Shown in pieces: positions 47,590 through 63,915 of a stretch of DNA of 64,000 nucleotides. The position numbers and the translations under genes were made by a program. The stretch's first letter is position 1. Every line of letters begins with the position of its first letter. The notes beneath the pieces are model-generated. The model made no database searches, was not told the DNA's origin, and worked only from the letters and a program-made list of their open reading frames with translations. The stretch is from Glandiceps talaboti (taxonomy: Eukaryota; Hemichordata; Enteropneusta; Spengelidae), in contig NC_135563.1 of NCBI RefSeq assembly GCF_964340395.1, positions 11,209,651-11,273,650 of the forward strand, in the 5' to 3' direction.

Positions 47590-50500
47590 TTAATCAAGCC
47601 TTTTATAGGTTCCTATGGTTCCACTGATGGTTGACTCCGAGGCATTCACTCGCTTCTTTCCAATGTCTGTTCGTTTAATTCCGAAATCTTTCATTTGAAG
47701 AAATTCGTTTTCCTTTAACAGAACACTTTCTCCCCATTTCGCAGCGATATCGTCGATAGATGGTGCTGTTCCACCATATTCGGTAGGCAAGGTAGACGAT
47801 GAAATTACTTGACGAAGTGTCTTCATACCTTCTCCAAGTACATGAATCTGTGAAGATGCAAGTTTACGAAATATCGCGTTTAGAGACAGAGTAGTTTATT
47901 AAGCTCTTGAATGGGGGTGGTCAGTGGCTTGATTGAGGGTGGGGGGGGGTTTACTCCGTTTGACTGCTTTTGGTTCCTGTTCAAGGGTGTTCTACCCAAG
48001 GCTTCATTTTTACAACACTTACTAGGGTGACCATATTCAGACACACGCTGTTTGGCAACCATATCTACTGTGATTACTGTGCATAGCGTGTAAAACTGTT
48101 CACATTTCATTACACCTTCAACGATTGTAGTTGTTCGAGACTAAACTTAGCTATTCAAAGTTTTTAAATTGTTCCTTTTAAAAACTATGGATAGCTTTTA
48201 TAAATCGCTAAAAAAAACTGTAGACCGAGAACCACAGACAAGCTGGAGCACCCCCTTATGCGCTCTCCTCAAACTGTCGGCCGTCGGATACAACTCCCTT
48301 GTATAATGTCATACTGAGGAATTGATCGTTTGCTGAATATTTTGCCCGCTATAATATACTCTTATTTCCCAAGGTGAGTGTTGTGTCATATATTAATTAT
48401 CGAAAACATAAGACTCGGAGTCAAAAATATCGAAAAGTATTTTGCCCCCCCCCCCAAGAAAATGACCCACCCGTTGTTATAGGTTTATTAACATAGTGTT
48501 CTACACACTAAAATATAACCACACTATATAATTAACTGTCTACGTACACAGCATTATGAGGAAATGACGGTAAGGTATATGATAGTAATACATGGGAAGG
48601 TTATACTGTATCAACTTACGACATTATTATGTTATAAATTAGCACATCAGTTATTAAATTAATATTCTCTTACTCTCTTTTTTATTTTCTCCTTAAGGAA
48701 TGGCTTCATGATTGCGAACATGGCATCAAAAAATCCAGATTCGTTGACAACGTTCATACTCTTCATCCGTAATGCAATAGTGTCCTGTCGGAGAATTAAA
48801 GAAACATTCATAGTAATTTGTGTGGGATTTTTGCTCGCTTCTAAAATGTTTGTTTCTGGTGTGTTTACATGTAAAGAATCACGGTCTTATAACTGTATGA
48901 TTCTTGGTTACTGTTATTTTTTTTCAATAAATACCCTTAATTTGCGCATGCGCTAACAACTCAAGTGTATTGAATCATGTCAAGCCACATTTCGCCAAGT
49001 TTTTCATAAACTTATATTTATCAAGTAAAGATAGGGTTAACATTTATGACTTATAGTCAGTTTGACATGTTTAATTTTCAGTCATGATTTTAATTCAAAG
49101 TATTCCAAGTTGTCTGAATTATATTAACGTAAGAACTACTTCTACTTCATTCAAAAATCGGTTTACTAAATACGATTTGAAATTATTTCTCTGAACTATG
49201 CATTTCAATCCATAGAGGATATACCACACATCTCTATATCTACATTTTACTTGTTTCAGATGAAATATGCTTTACATAGCTGGGTCGATCATTATCACCA
49301 CGGCCGGACAGTAAATAGCCTACCTGTAGTCTTGAAGTGATGACACTTCTAACATTTCAGCTATCCTAACTGCCATTTTGAGTTTTTGAATTTCGCTCAT
49401 CCCCAAGACTACTGAGAGTCTTCAGAACCGCTAGTATTTCCCTGGCATCCCTACTAAAACATGATTGGTTGAATACATAATTAGACATTTTCATCGCAAT
49501 CAGGTACTAGGTCACATGATGAATCCATAATTAGGTGTCGTCATAAGAAGTTTTGTATGACCCTGATTACATACGACAAATTCTATTCTAATTTATGCTA
49601 ATTTTTATTTCTTATGAATATGGTATGTGTGGTGGGGCGTGGCTTAAATACTGGCGGTTGTAAAGACTGTCTGTAGGCTTGGGGACGAGTTAGGATTAGC
49701 TGAAATAGTACTATCGTCTGTCCCTCAAGACTACAGGTAGCTAGACGGTAAAAGAAAACTCTTGATAAAACTATATGAGAGTAACCTGGTTCATAACTGG
49801 TGCCATTTTCATAACCACCCTTGGTCCAAACTGTGCCATGTGTCGCAAGGTGAAGCCCTCCATATCTTGTATGTAGGCTGTACCATTAATTTGGGTTTCT
49901 TCATCTCGCACTAAGAGGTCAAATGTCATCATTACGGCTTTCACAGAATCCCATAGACTATACTGTTTAACATTCCATTTACCTAGAGTTCAAGTACAAT
50001 AAGAAATATTTACCTTTGTAATGTAATGTAATGTAATGTAATGTAATGTAATGTAATGTAATGTAATGTAATGTAATGTAATGTAATGTAATGAGTGAGT
50101 GAGTGAGTGAGTGAGTGAGTGAGTGAGTGAGTGAGTGAGTGAGTGAGTGAGTGAGTGAGTGAGTGAGTGAGTGAGTGAGTGAGTGAGTGAGTGAGTGAGT
50201 GAGTGAGTGAGTGAGTGAGTGAGTGAGTGAGTGAGCGAGCGAGCGAGCGAGCGAGTGAGTGGGTGAGTGAGTGAGTGAATTATGAGACGATGTACCAGTT
50301 TACTTCCGACTCTAAAAAAAAATGAAAAGAACAAACCCCCGTAATGTTCTAGAAGAACTTGTGGGGGGGGGGGGAAACAATAACAAAAATTGATAAATAT
50401 GAATACTTTAGGCTCTTTCTGAAGAGTAATGGGGTGGGGGTGGGTGGGGGTGGGGGAGGGGGTCACATGTCGTGCTTCCAACGTAGACTAAGCTTGATGT

Positions 50501-51511
50501 GCCGTATACTGCAAAATTACATTCATCAAGTTTCCCTGTGCCTTATTAGGCCTAATAAAACAAATTATGTGGTTCCGGTTACACTCAATTTTAGTGAGGT
50601 AGGTAGATTTTTTTTCTGTGTGAGTGTCTAGTTCAGATTTTCCATTGTTTTCCTTATAGTCTCTGTGTTGTGTATTTCTTCCTATCAGATGTATAGCCAG
50701 TACAGATTGGAAGAACAGTTTTAGAGTGTCTTTCTAAGTTGATGGCAGTTTCCGCATCCACTATTTCTCTTGAGACTTCACAATTTTTGCGATTTCATTA
50801 TTTTTTTCTCGAATACGTAAAAAAATGTTTAGGGTTGGCAGTGAAAAGCTAGGTGGGGTCGGGTAAACGGAACCAAACAATTATTTTTTTTAGGCCTAAT
50901 TAAAATTGGATTGATTAGTAATATTTCATCGAACTACGATCATTTTAAATTCAATGAATTTGGTTTAAATTTGGTTTGGATTAGCGACAATGCGGAGCTG
51001 AGAAGGGATACTAGAGGAAATGTTACCGTTACCCTTGTATGTGATAGGAATGTTTTGATTTGAAATAATTATGTGATGTTTTAACAAAACTAAACTTACC
51101 TACTCGAATGACGATAATTTTTCTACCCTCCTGGTCTCGTTGAGGCAACACAGTGGCAACTCCACTTTCCAGAATTCCCTTAATGGACGATGGTCTATAA
51201 TCACTGAAAACTTCTTCCATATCCGTTCTCATTTTACACCAGTTTTCTAACAATTTGAACGCCCTATCGACTTCAAACTTCCGAGCACGGAGAAAACCAA
51301 GTATAAATATAACATCAGTAGGACAAAACATATCGGGCCGAGCTCGTAACATTTCGTACATTTTCTTCAAACCTGCATTTCGAGTTTCTGGTGTCTCGTT
51401 GAGCTCTTTCTTCGCCTTCCGCTGCAGTTCGGGGCTCAAGGTACATATATAGGCAGAAGGGTCAGTAACTTTGTCACTTATAAATAACTTTTCCAAAAGG
51501 CACTGCATCAT
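47590..51511 (-). CDS. CRAL-TRIO lipid-transfer protein, paralogue B
   Basis: Exons: 51100-51511, 49786-49982, 48674-48784, 47590-47847, the same exon sizes and phases as A and C except exon 1 (longer start) and exon 4 (one extra codon). This predicts 325 residues. The domains match A: FILGFLRARKFEVDRAF, the CRAL-TRIO core with MEGFTLRHMAQFGPRVV, RMKSMNVVNESGFFDAMFAIMKPFLKEKIKKR and LPTEYGG. The canonical start is gone: where A and C read CAAAATGGCTGACC, B reads CAAAGTTACTGACC, and the CTGTAG acceptor-like bases before it are also changed. The only in-frame ATG is at 51511, giving a 14-15 residue new N-terminus (MMQCLLEKLFISDK), unless an upstream exon is used. The body is otherwise intact, so it is probably expressed but with a different 5' end. 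Intron 1 has a long tandem array against exon 2, and intron 2 a MITE. Confidence 0.88.
49316..49744. mobile_element. MITE in gene B intron 2
   Basis: About 430 bases with terminal inverted repeats of about 90-115 bases: left TAGCCTACCTGTAGTCTTGA, CATTTCAGCTATCCTAACT, CATCCCCAAG and CAGAACCGC; right the imperfect complement (GCGGTTGTAAAGACT, GCTTGGGGAC, AGTTAGGATTAGCTGAAAT, TCAAGACTACAGGTAGCTA). The interior is AT-rich and non-coding. Confidence 0.75.
50018..50278. repeat. (AATGT)n then (GAGT)n array next to gene B exon 2
   Basis: Fourteen or so AATGT units run directly into about 45 GAGT units, ending in GAGC/GGGT variants. In the gene B sense direction this is (ACTC)n(ACATT)n ending about 36 bases before the exon 2 acceptor, where the branch point is normally found. 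Confidence 0.95.
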
Positions 51512-52075
51512 AACAATAATTATATAGGCTCAGTAACCTGACGTTGAGTAGTCAGAGACAATCGTGTGACTGACAAACGCTGACCTCAATCTGTTGACGT
51601 GTCAGTGGTCATTGGTATGTTCACTGCATGCAAACTAAGCTTTGATTGGCTAATGATTGTTGGTATTGTGGTGGCGAATAGCCAATCAAATCAAATAGCC
51701 AGTCGTGCACAGACTGAGAAACGTGGGAAACAGGTGGTTAGATTTGTATGTGGAATGTTGAAGTATGTTGATGAATTGCCAAGGCGCCATCAATTTAATT
51801 CTTTGCTTGCCATTATGCATCCGCGTGCTGGTAGGTTTGTCGGTAGATTTAGACAAAAAAGCAACATTTCGTTTTGCTCAAAATTTTCGTGCAAGTCCAT
51901 ATTTCATACTAGTTCAAATATCTTCGGAATAACTTCATATGGTTCTTTACGATAATCAAGCTTGTTATTAACCTATTATGCTCAATCAATCGATCGATCG
52001 ATCGATCGATCGATCGACCGACCGACCGACCCACCGACCGACCGATCGATCAATCAATCAATCAATCAATCACTT

Positions 52076-52128
<53 letters not shown>

Positions 52129-53719
52129 GTTAATCAATCGATCATCCAATCATTCAATAATGAATCTATTTATCTACATACCTACCTACATACCTTCCTT
52201 CCTTCCTTCCTTCCTTTGTACCTACCTAGTACCTAGATATCTCTTACGCCCCACGTTTACCAAATAATCTGTTTACGATTCCATCACTCGATCAAACCTC
52301 ATGCATGCATGAATGAAAGAATGAATGAATGAATGTATTTTTTTATCTCGTAACTATTAAAATCGTCTAAACAAATATCGTGAATTGTTTGTCCAGGGCA
52401 CGCCGCTATCAGTCATTTTATTTCCGAGATGATTTAATAGTGGGCGTGTTGAATCGTCAGACAACGTTTGCCTGTAAGTACAGAGATTATTTTGATTTTT
52501 CAAACCCAGTTAGAAAATCGCACTTCTACAGAAAATATTAAATCTCAGTTATTAGATGTTTGAGCTATCTGTTTTCAATGTATTCCTGTGAACATTTTAT
52601 CAAAAAACTACATTTTTTATGTTGAGGCCTATTTTTATTTGAAAAACTTTCATGATGGCCCTCGTTTTTAATCATCAGTATCGTCATTTGTAGTAGGTCC
52701 TGGTTCACTCCACAGTCTGTCAACTTATAAATGAAATCCAACCACAGAAGTTATTGGAGCCTCACTCCTTAATAACACCATAGTCTGTTTACCCTATATC
52801 GCAGATTGACAAGTTACAATGTTTAACTACTCGACCGGCGGGGCAATGGTGCACCATTTAGCTGGTGAGTCACCTTGCGGTCAATGGTTTAAAGTACAAC
52901 TACTTCATACTACTTGGTCTGACCACAGTCCCTCTCATTATCAGATAGATAGAGATACTGTGGTCACGCCAGCTCACCATTAAAAAGCCAATTTCAGATC
53001 ATCGCTCCGAGTTGTTGTTGATTGTGTAGCTTTTTTATTTGACATAAATGTAAAAAAAAATACATTAGTGAATTTTCTAAAGCTATTAGTAATGAAATCA
53101 TCATTTGAACTCATTATTCTTTTGAAATATTCTTTTTGAGATAATTTTGATCATAAATTTCGACTGTTCTTTGAAACTGGGTTCTAGCTTTATAATTACA
53201 TATATATTACTGCAATCCATTATAGCATAGATTTCATTACCAATAACTTTAGTATTACATAAATGACAATTTCTTTCATCGGGGGATTCCTTGGTAGCAT
53301 AGTCTTTTTGATATCGTCGGCCCAACGGCTAACATATCTCAAAGGCAAATTTGGGGATAGAGAGAATGTGGTTGGTTATAGTCGATTCGTCACCTTCATT
53401 TTTATTGAAATTATATATAGGGACATAGGCCTATGGCTTAGCATATACTAGTATGACTAGCTAGACACATAACGGCCCATGGCTGTATTTTTATTCCATG
53501 AGTATGGTGAACATATCGAATACACATTTGTATCATGTATGGCCAAAAAAGAATGGTTATACTTCTTTATCGGCATGGCAACTTATCGATGTCAATTTAT
53601 CGATTTTGCAAAAAGGACGTTGACCCGTTTGGCTACGTGTTTGTTATACCAGTTATTTCATTTAGTGAATCAGTAACGTATTTAACGATTATCCATAATT
53701 TTGTATACCTGTAGCAAAA
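51512..53719. other. region between divergent CRAL-TRIO genes B and C
   Basis: Holds the 5' flanks of both genes, a compound (ATCG)/(ACCG)/(ATCA) tetranucleotide array at 51984-52145, a CTTC patch at 52197-52216, and a decayed inverted repeat at about 52845-52985 that includes the hairpin GACCACAGT...ACTGTGGTC. The open frame at 51599-51955 has no domain. No further gene seen. Confidence 0.6.
51984..52145. repeat. compound tetranucleotide array
   Basis: Blocks of ATCG, then ACCG, then ATCA repeats, each unit one base different from the last. Confidence 0.93.
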
Positions 53720-58495
<4,776 letters not shown>

Positions 58496-59155
58496 CGTGA
58501 TTATGGTTTTGGCCTTATTATACATGTCAAAGCTCTGCCACTGGAAACAATGTAATGGGGGTGTTTTTTTCTCTCAATAATATGCATTTCAATGCCACCA
58601 TATACATGTATATGTCAAACCTGTCACCATACTTCAAGATACAAATATACAGGTCTTTAAATTTATCCATTCCTTCAAATTTATCTTGTATTATACATTT
58701 AACATTCTCCAAGACGTACATTTTTAATTAGAATAATTAGTATGCATCTGCTTCCACAGTAAAGTATGTATACGTCATGTGACTAAAATAGTATGCTCTG
58801 AGCGAATTTCAGTTTATAAAATATCCAATCCATGGAATTTATCAAAAACTGACAAAATCAGTGAATAAATGCATTTCACCCAAAACGTAGTTTCTTGACG
58901 TGTGACCGGACTAGCATGCCTGCAGCAAGTTTTATTTGCACGAACGGCATTGTAGTTAAAATTTGGTTAAAGAATATGCAAATATATATTTGTTTGCCCA
59001 AATCTAATCAGTTTGTGCAGTAACTGTAATAAACTTGTATCAAATATATCATTAAACCAGCTCAGTAATTCCGTGATACCATGTATAGAGACAGACGGAC
59101 ACATGATTTATTAGCACTGTTTTACTCATTACTTTTCACACACGCTACTGACACA

Positions 59156-59178
59156 CATACACGCACACACACACACAC

Positions 59179-59237
<59 letters not shown>

Positions 59238-59240
59238 CAC

Positions 59241-59283
<43 letters not shown>

Positions 59284-59320
59284 GGCAGACAGACAGACAG
59301 ACACACACACACACACACAA
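59156..59320. repeat. (CA)n/(CAGA)n compound array
   Basis: CA dinucleotides, CAGA tetranucleotides with single-base interruptions, then CA again. Confidence 0.95.
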
Positions 59321-59646
59321 ACTTTTATCATTACACTAGCTCTTCTTATGAGAGGAAAAAAACATCGTCTGAACTAAACGTAGATGGTGAAGTCAAACAG
59401 ATAAAGGTTCAGTTGATAGTACATGATAGTACATTGTATTATAAGGAAACCAATTTCTTTGTCTGTGATGGTATGGCCGTCTACACACTTTGTGAGCTAA
59501 GGATCATTTCTTACCGAAATGTTATTGTGTCAATAAGGACATTTATATGTCTCTGTAGTGTGAATATAATTGACATTCTGTATCATCGACGGCTATTATG
59601 TACATACCGCACGTATCATACCTGTGTTACAATGTATTTGTATATG

Positions 59647-59831
59647 AAACAGTCCTGGGATTAAAATTCTAAGAGGGCGTAGCCCGAGTAAAATCTTAAC
59701 CCATGGACTGTTTGATATTTAGCATTCATACCCAATGTGTGATAGGGTGTGACTGCTAAATATCAAACAGTCAGTGGGTTAAAATTGAGCTTGGGCTACA
59801 CCCTCTTTAAATTGTAATCCCTGGACTGTTT
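59647..59831. mobile_element. fold-back MITE
   Basis: A 185-base hairpin element with arms of about 78 bases: left AAACAGTCCTGGGATTAAAA, GAGGGCGTAGCCC, TTAACCCATGGACTGTTTGA, TATTTAGCA; right the close complement. The loop is about 28 bases. No clear target duplication. Confidence 0.8.
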
Positions 59832-59944
59832 GGATAATATACTGGGTACCTTACAAACAACACACAAATAATATAATGGGGAGGAGGAGCCCCTCTCTAT
59901 ATTCCCTGTCTGCAGTATCGTATCACTTGCACATATGGAGATTT

Positions 59945-61735
59945 TTACAGGAACTGGTATGGCACTTTCAGTACGCAGGAGAACTGACAAGGTGGAGTTG
60001 TAACAACTTCATTTCTTCGCTGTTCAGAGGATGGTATTGTTTGTAGTAATTCACACGTCTTACTATCCCAAATGTACAACGTACCCTGTGTTGATAAGGC
60101 GATTACACGTGGAGGGTTATTGACAACGAAACAGCTCTTCATTGTAACCCAAATATTAAACCTACAATTCTCATCGCAAGATTTAACCCATGTGTTTGTT
60201 TTCGCGTTGTAGCAAATTTCGTTTCTCCTGAAGTTGGTAAGTGTGACGTCATCGTCTGATGTCTTCAAAACACTGATCTGGCTCATGATGTTACGAGAGA
60301 TGGGAGGTGGTGCTAATTCTTCCCACACATCTATCTCACAATTATACCGATAGAATGGAACACTTGAACTCGAAAGGCCTGGGTTTGAACTCCATCCAAT
60401 CATGGCGAACATGTAAGGGTCACAAGAAAATGTGAGAACATCACATCCAGTTGCAGGCATAGAGCATTTGTTGACCCACACATCCTCATCAATGGAGTAA
60501 CACTGAACAACAGAAGTGATGTAGTGTTCTTCCAGTCCACCAATTATGAACAGATGCCCACAACACGTAGTTATTCCATGTCTTTGGACAGCTTTTAACA
60601 TTGGCGATAGCTTCTGCCAGTGATTAATCATGGGATCATAGCAATACAGTGCATCGCGCAGTGTACTATTCCCACCTTGCTTTGATAGACCTCCACAGAC
60701 GTATATTTTTCCGTTGTAATTCACTGCTGCAGCTCCAAATACAAACTCAGGTAGGCTGGATAACTGCACCCAGCGGCCTTCTGCAAATACATAAGCATAC
60801 GTAGAATGCGACTGCCCTTGAGTGTTAGTTGCGTCACATACAGCGAGAATATCGACTAATTCTCCACGCCTAGGGGGTCGTACCATGTAAAGTCCTTCCG
60901 TATCATTGCTTCTTCGTTCGACCACCTGTCGGATTAGTAACTCGACATTCTCTAAAATTGTTGAATTTCGTACCAGAGATTTAGTTGTGTCAAGGAACCT
61001 TTCAAGAATGTCTGTCTGGATTACTTCAAGACGAACACAGTCAGCTAAAACTGCTACAATATGGTGAATTCTATCTTCACCATAGCCAACCCATTTAATA
61101 ATCACATCCAACACTGATTCTTCGCCCACAACGATTTCGCCATTTTTGATGATTTCGACAATATTGTCTTGATTCTGTAGGAATTTTACAAAATCCTCAA
61201 CTCCAAGTGTTAGATATCCTTCACTCTTTATGATGTCGTGGAAATTTGACTGTATGTAAACTGACGTCTTCTTTTTGAGAGGCTTGATATCGTATCTGTC
61301 GGCTAATTGTCTCAAATCAAAACAGTTGCCGACCTTAATTTTCATTTTCATGAAGAACGAGGTACAGAGTTCTCTCACCTCTTCCATTGCCAGATAGTCA
61401 GCACCTTGCATTATGTCTTCCACGTCGTTTTCAGTCAATATTATTGAGCCAGTGTACATATAATTCAGAATTTTTTCAAACGCATTCGGGATGATAAATT
61501 CTAGGTCAAGGTCAAACGGCTTTGATTCAGCCATGCCACTTTTGAATGAAGCTTCGAAGTACGGACTGCAGGCACATAATATGGCACGGTGGGCTACAAA
61601 CGTACTCCCTTGCACGTTCACAGTCATATCACACAAATTTCCATCGTTTCTCTGGTCGTGTAGCTTCGCTAAAAGTTTCCAGGCATAGGAATTCCTGGTT
61701 TTCTCATCCTCCATAATTACAATGTGTTTTTCCAA
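59945..61735 (-). CDS. Kelch-like protein (BTB-BACK-Kelch), single exon
   Basis: KLHL proteins recruit substrates to Cullin-3 ubiquitin ligases: the BTB domain dimerises and binds Cul3, BACK supports it, and the Kelch propeller binds the substrate. It has 596 residues, within the usual family range. BTB spans about 30-135 (CDMTVNVQGSTFVAHRAIL with D36 and H49, then LNYMYTG); BACK about 138-245 (CFDLRQLADRYD, ESVLDVIIKWV); Kelch repeats about 295-560, of which the first three are clear (GKIYVCGG, HLFIIGG, MFAMIGW) and the last ones degenerate. ATG 61735 opens the frame; the next in-frame methionine (residue 8) is also possible. The gene is intronless, unlike many KLHL genes, which could reflect old retroposition or lineage expansion. 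I cannot assign a specific orthologue, so the substrate is unknown. Confidence 0.94.
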   Translation of the reverse strand: MEKHIVIMEDEKTRNSYAWKLLAKLHDQRNDGNLCDMTVNVQGSTFVAHRAILCACSPYFEASFKSGMAESKPFDLDLEFIIPNAFEKILNYMYTGSIILTENDVEDIMQGADYLAMEEVRELCTSFFMKMKIKVGNCFDLRQLADRYDIKPLKKKTSVYIQSNFHDIIKSEGYLTLGVEDFVKFLQNQDNIVEIIKNGEIVVGEESVLDVIIKWVGYGEDRIHHIVAVLADCVRLEVIQTDILERFLDTTKSLVRNSTILENVELLIRQVVERRSNDTEGLYMVRPPRRGELVDILAVCDATNTQGQSHSTYAYVFAEGRWVQLSSLPEFVFGAAAVNYNGKIYVCGGLSKQGGNSTLRDALYCYDPMINHWQKLSPMLKAVQRHGITTCCGHLFIIGGLEEHYITSVVQCYSIDEDVWVNKCSMPATGCDVLTFSCDPYMFAMIGWSSNPGLSSSSVPFYRYNCEIDVWEELAPPPISRNIMSQISVLKTSDDDVTLTNFRRNEICYNAKTNTWVKSCDENCRFNIWVTMKSCFVVNNPPRVIALSTQGTLYIWDSKTCELLQTIPSSEQRRNEVVTTPPCQFSCVLKVPYQFL

Positions 61736-62107
61736 CTGCTATTCTATCAGAATGGTTACCACAGGTATATACGGATGTCATTCGTCACCAGATATGTTTC
61801 AGTTACCTTTCAGCGCTGGCAGTAATTAAGAATCTGATAAATTCAAGCATAAAACAGAATTCAGCAATACATTCAAAAGGAATAACCATCAGAAGCAGAT
61901 ACGTGTGACAACAAAGCAGAGTGAATAATCGAGTTATGCGTGTACTCTTTTGAATTGAATGCTATTCAAAGCTCAGAGAAAGCTGTTCGTCTGCATGTCA
62001 AGGTCAAACGGATAAAACGTAACCTTGCCAAACATTTCCACCAAACATTGCCACCAAAAGTCGAGAGTGATTTTATTATCACCAATGAATCTAACAGTAA
62101 GAGTAGT

Positions 62108-62206
62108 CACACACCATCGTCGTAAACCACAGCCTCTTTTTTATGGCACCGTCCAAAAGGCTTACCTCGTAGCATGAGAAGAAATATGTGCTCTAGCTTG
62201 CTAGAA
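62108..62206 (-). repeat. about 100-bp dispersed repeat, copy 3 of 3
   Basis: On the minus strand: CTAGCAAGCTAGAGCACATA, TTTCTTCTCATGCTACGAGG, then TTTTGGACGGTGCCATAAA and AGAGGCTGTGGTTTACGACG. It retains the same 5' block as copy 1, which sets the family length at about 95-100 bases. Confidence 0.7.
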
Positions 62207-62515
62207 TGTCACACACATAGTCTGGCATTGAGCTGTCGATTTTAATGGTGACAATGTCAACTATAAAGTTTCATCGCACCTTTTCAAATGGCAATCAAAA
62301 GACTGAACTCGCAATCGTTTAGTCCACGCTCTGTACGTTCTAGGCCAGTGATTTGCTCGTATATCCTATAAAACATGTGTCGTGATAACTGTGCCAACGA
62401 TCTTCATATATTGATCACATACAATAAATATTGGTATACATGTACTATCAAATATTCACCTAGTGTCAACGAGGTCGTATTTCCTTATATTTAAATACAT
62501 CGGTGTAGGTTTCAG

Positions 62516-62606
62516 TACATACATACATACATACATACATACATACATACATGCATGCATGCATGCATGCATGCATGCATGCATGCATGCATGCATGCAT
62601 GCATGC

Positions 62607-62679
<73 letters not shown>

Positions 62680-62750
62680 TACATACATACATACATACAT
62701 ACATACATACATACATACATACATACATACATACATACATACATACATAG
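62516..62750. repeat. compound array CATA-CATG-CAGA-CATA
   Basis: Four consecutive tetranucleotide blocks, each unit differing from its neighbour by one or two bases. Predicted tyrosine/cysteine/methionine or His-Thr-Tyr-Ile frames are artefacts. Confidence 0.97.
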
Positions 62751-63236
62751 AGGTATAAGAGAAGATATGACAACTGCATGTCACGAGCTGTGTTTCCAGA
62801 CTTACCAATTCATCAAGTCGCAACACTACAATGACCACTTCATATCTTGTGTGTTCATTAATGTTAACTTTCCACACACAATTCACGGTGATCACAAGAA
62901 CAAGTACTCACCACCAGCCTTTTCGTGCGGAAAGAAACCAGTCTCGGTAGCGAAATTCTTCTGCGAAATCAAGAATAATTTTAGTGTACCAATGTTTATT
63001 CAAGCCTTGTCTGGATGAATTCACATCATGGCATTTCACTCTTCAACAATGAGAAACGGTGTTTTCTTGGTAAAATGTTCCCGACAAGAGTGGCCCACCC
63101 AAGTGTCCAAATAATCGCTTCCACATAACCATAGTAACTATTATACATACACAGGTCAGGGTGAGTTTACGCTTGTCTGTTATTACACCAGACAACATGC
63201 GTGTATTATCGTTGGTACAGCTGTGGTATTTACCCC

Positions 63237-63384
63237 ATAATAATAAGATATTATCCCCCAATATTTTTCTTCTTTCAGCCAAGGAAAATAAGAGTGACAT
63301 AGGGGCCCTTGTCACTATGAGTCCCTAGAGTATTTTCAGGCTGAATGAAGTAAAATGTTGAGGAATAATATAATTATACTATCG
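63237..63384. mobile_element. short fold-back MITE, copy 2 of 2
   Basis: Left arm CCCAATATTTTTCTTCTTTC then AGCCAAGGAAAATA and AGTGACATAGGG; right arm TAGAGTATTTTCAGGCTGAA then TGAAGTAAAATGTTGAGGAA. It matches the element at 10036-10199 in both arm sequence and size. Confidence 0.7.
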
Positions 63385-63915
63385 CCAGAAATATTTTTAA
63401 AAATCGGGAAGAGTAATGGAAATTTTGAGAGTTTGGACTCATATTTCGAACACAGCAGAACCAATGACGTAACACACATTGTTGTGACATAGGCGTGCAT
63501 TGTTGTGACGTAGAACAACCAGAGTATATACAGTATTCCATATTTTTTTCTTGAACCCGGCTCGTGCATAGTATAATGTTAGTTATGGCTGCTCTCTCCT
63601 GAAAATGTGACGCACTACGATACATACTGTACACGACCGATAGAGGTGAAATTACGTGTACTACACATTTAAATATACCGTGTCGTTCATTCAAATATTC
63701 AAATTCTCTTCAGATAGCAAACTGGGTCATTTCATTTGCATATACGGGTTTTGAGAGTCCGGAGAATATTGAGAGAGATGGAAATTCATATACTAGTATC
63801 TGGCAGGTTAACGTCCTTTGTTTGGTATTTTAAATACTTACAAGTGTTTTCAGAAGTGGAATAGTTTCGAACCCTATTTGACTATGTTTGTAATTATATT
63901 TCATTAAGAATATGT

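Larger units (their letters stand above)
58496..59944. other. spacer between gene C and the KLHL gene
   Basis: The two genes converge here. Contains AATAAA at 59028 (gene C), a CA/CAGA array at 59156-59320 and a fold-back MITE at 59647-59831. No gene seen. Confidence 0.65.
61736..63915. other. 5' flank of the KLHL gene and repeats
   Basis: Contains copy 3 of the 100-bp dispersed repeat (62108-62206), a compound tetranucleotide array (62516-62750) and a fold-back MITE (63237-63384). I looked for exons 1-3 of a fourth CRAL-TRIO gene upstream of the orphan exon at 63916 and found none. Confidence 0.6.

Noticed and set aside
49990-50481. 163-codon minus-strand frame of LTHSLTHS and LHYIT repeats
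   Set aside because: Translation of the GAGT and AATGT arrays next to gene B exon 2.
51599-51955. 118-codon plus-strand frame between genes B and C
   Set aside because: No domain and no support; overlaps the 5' flank of gene B.
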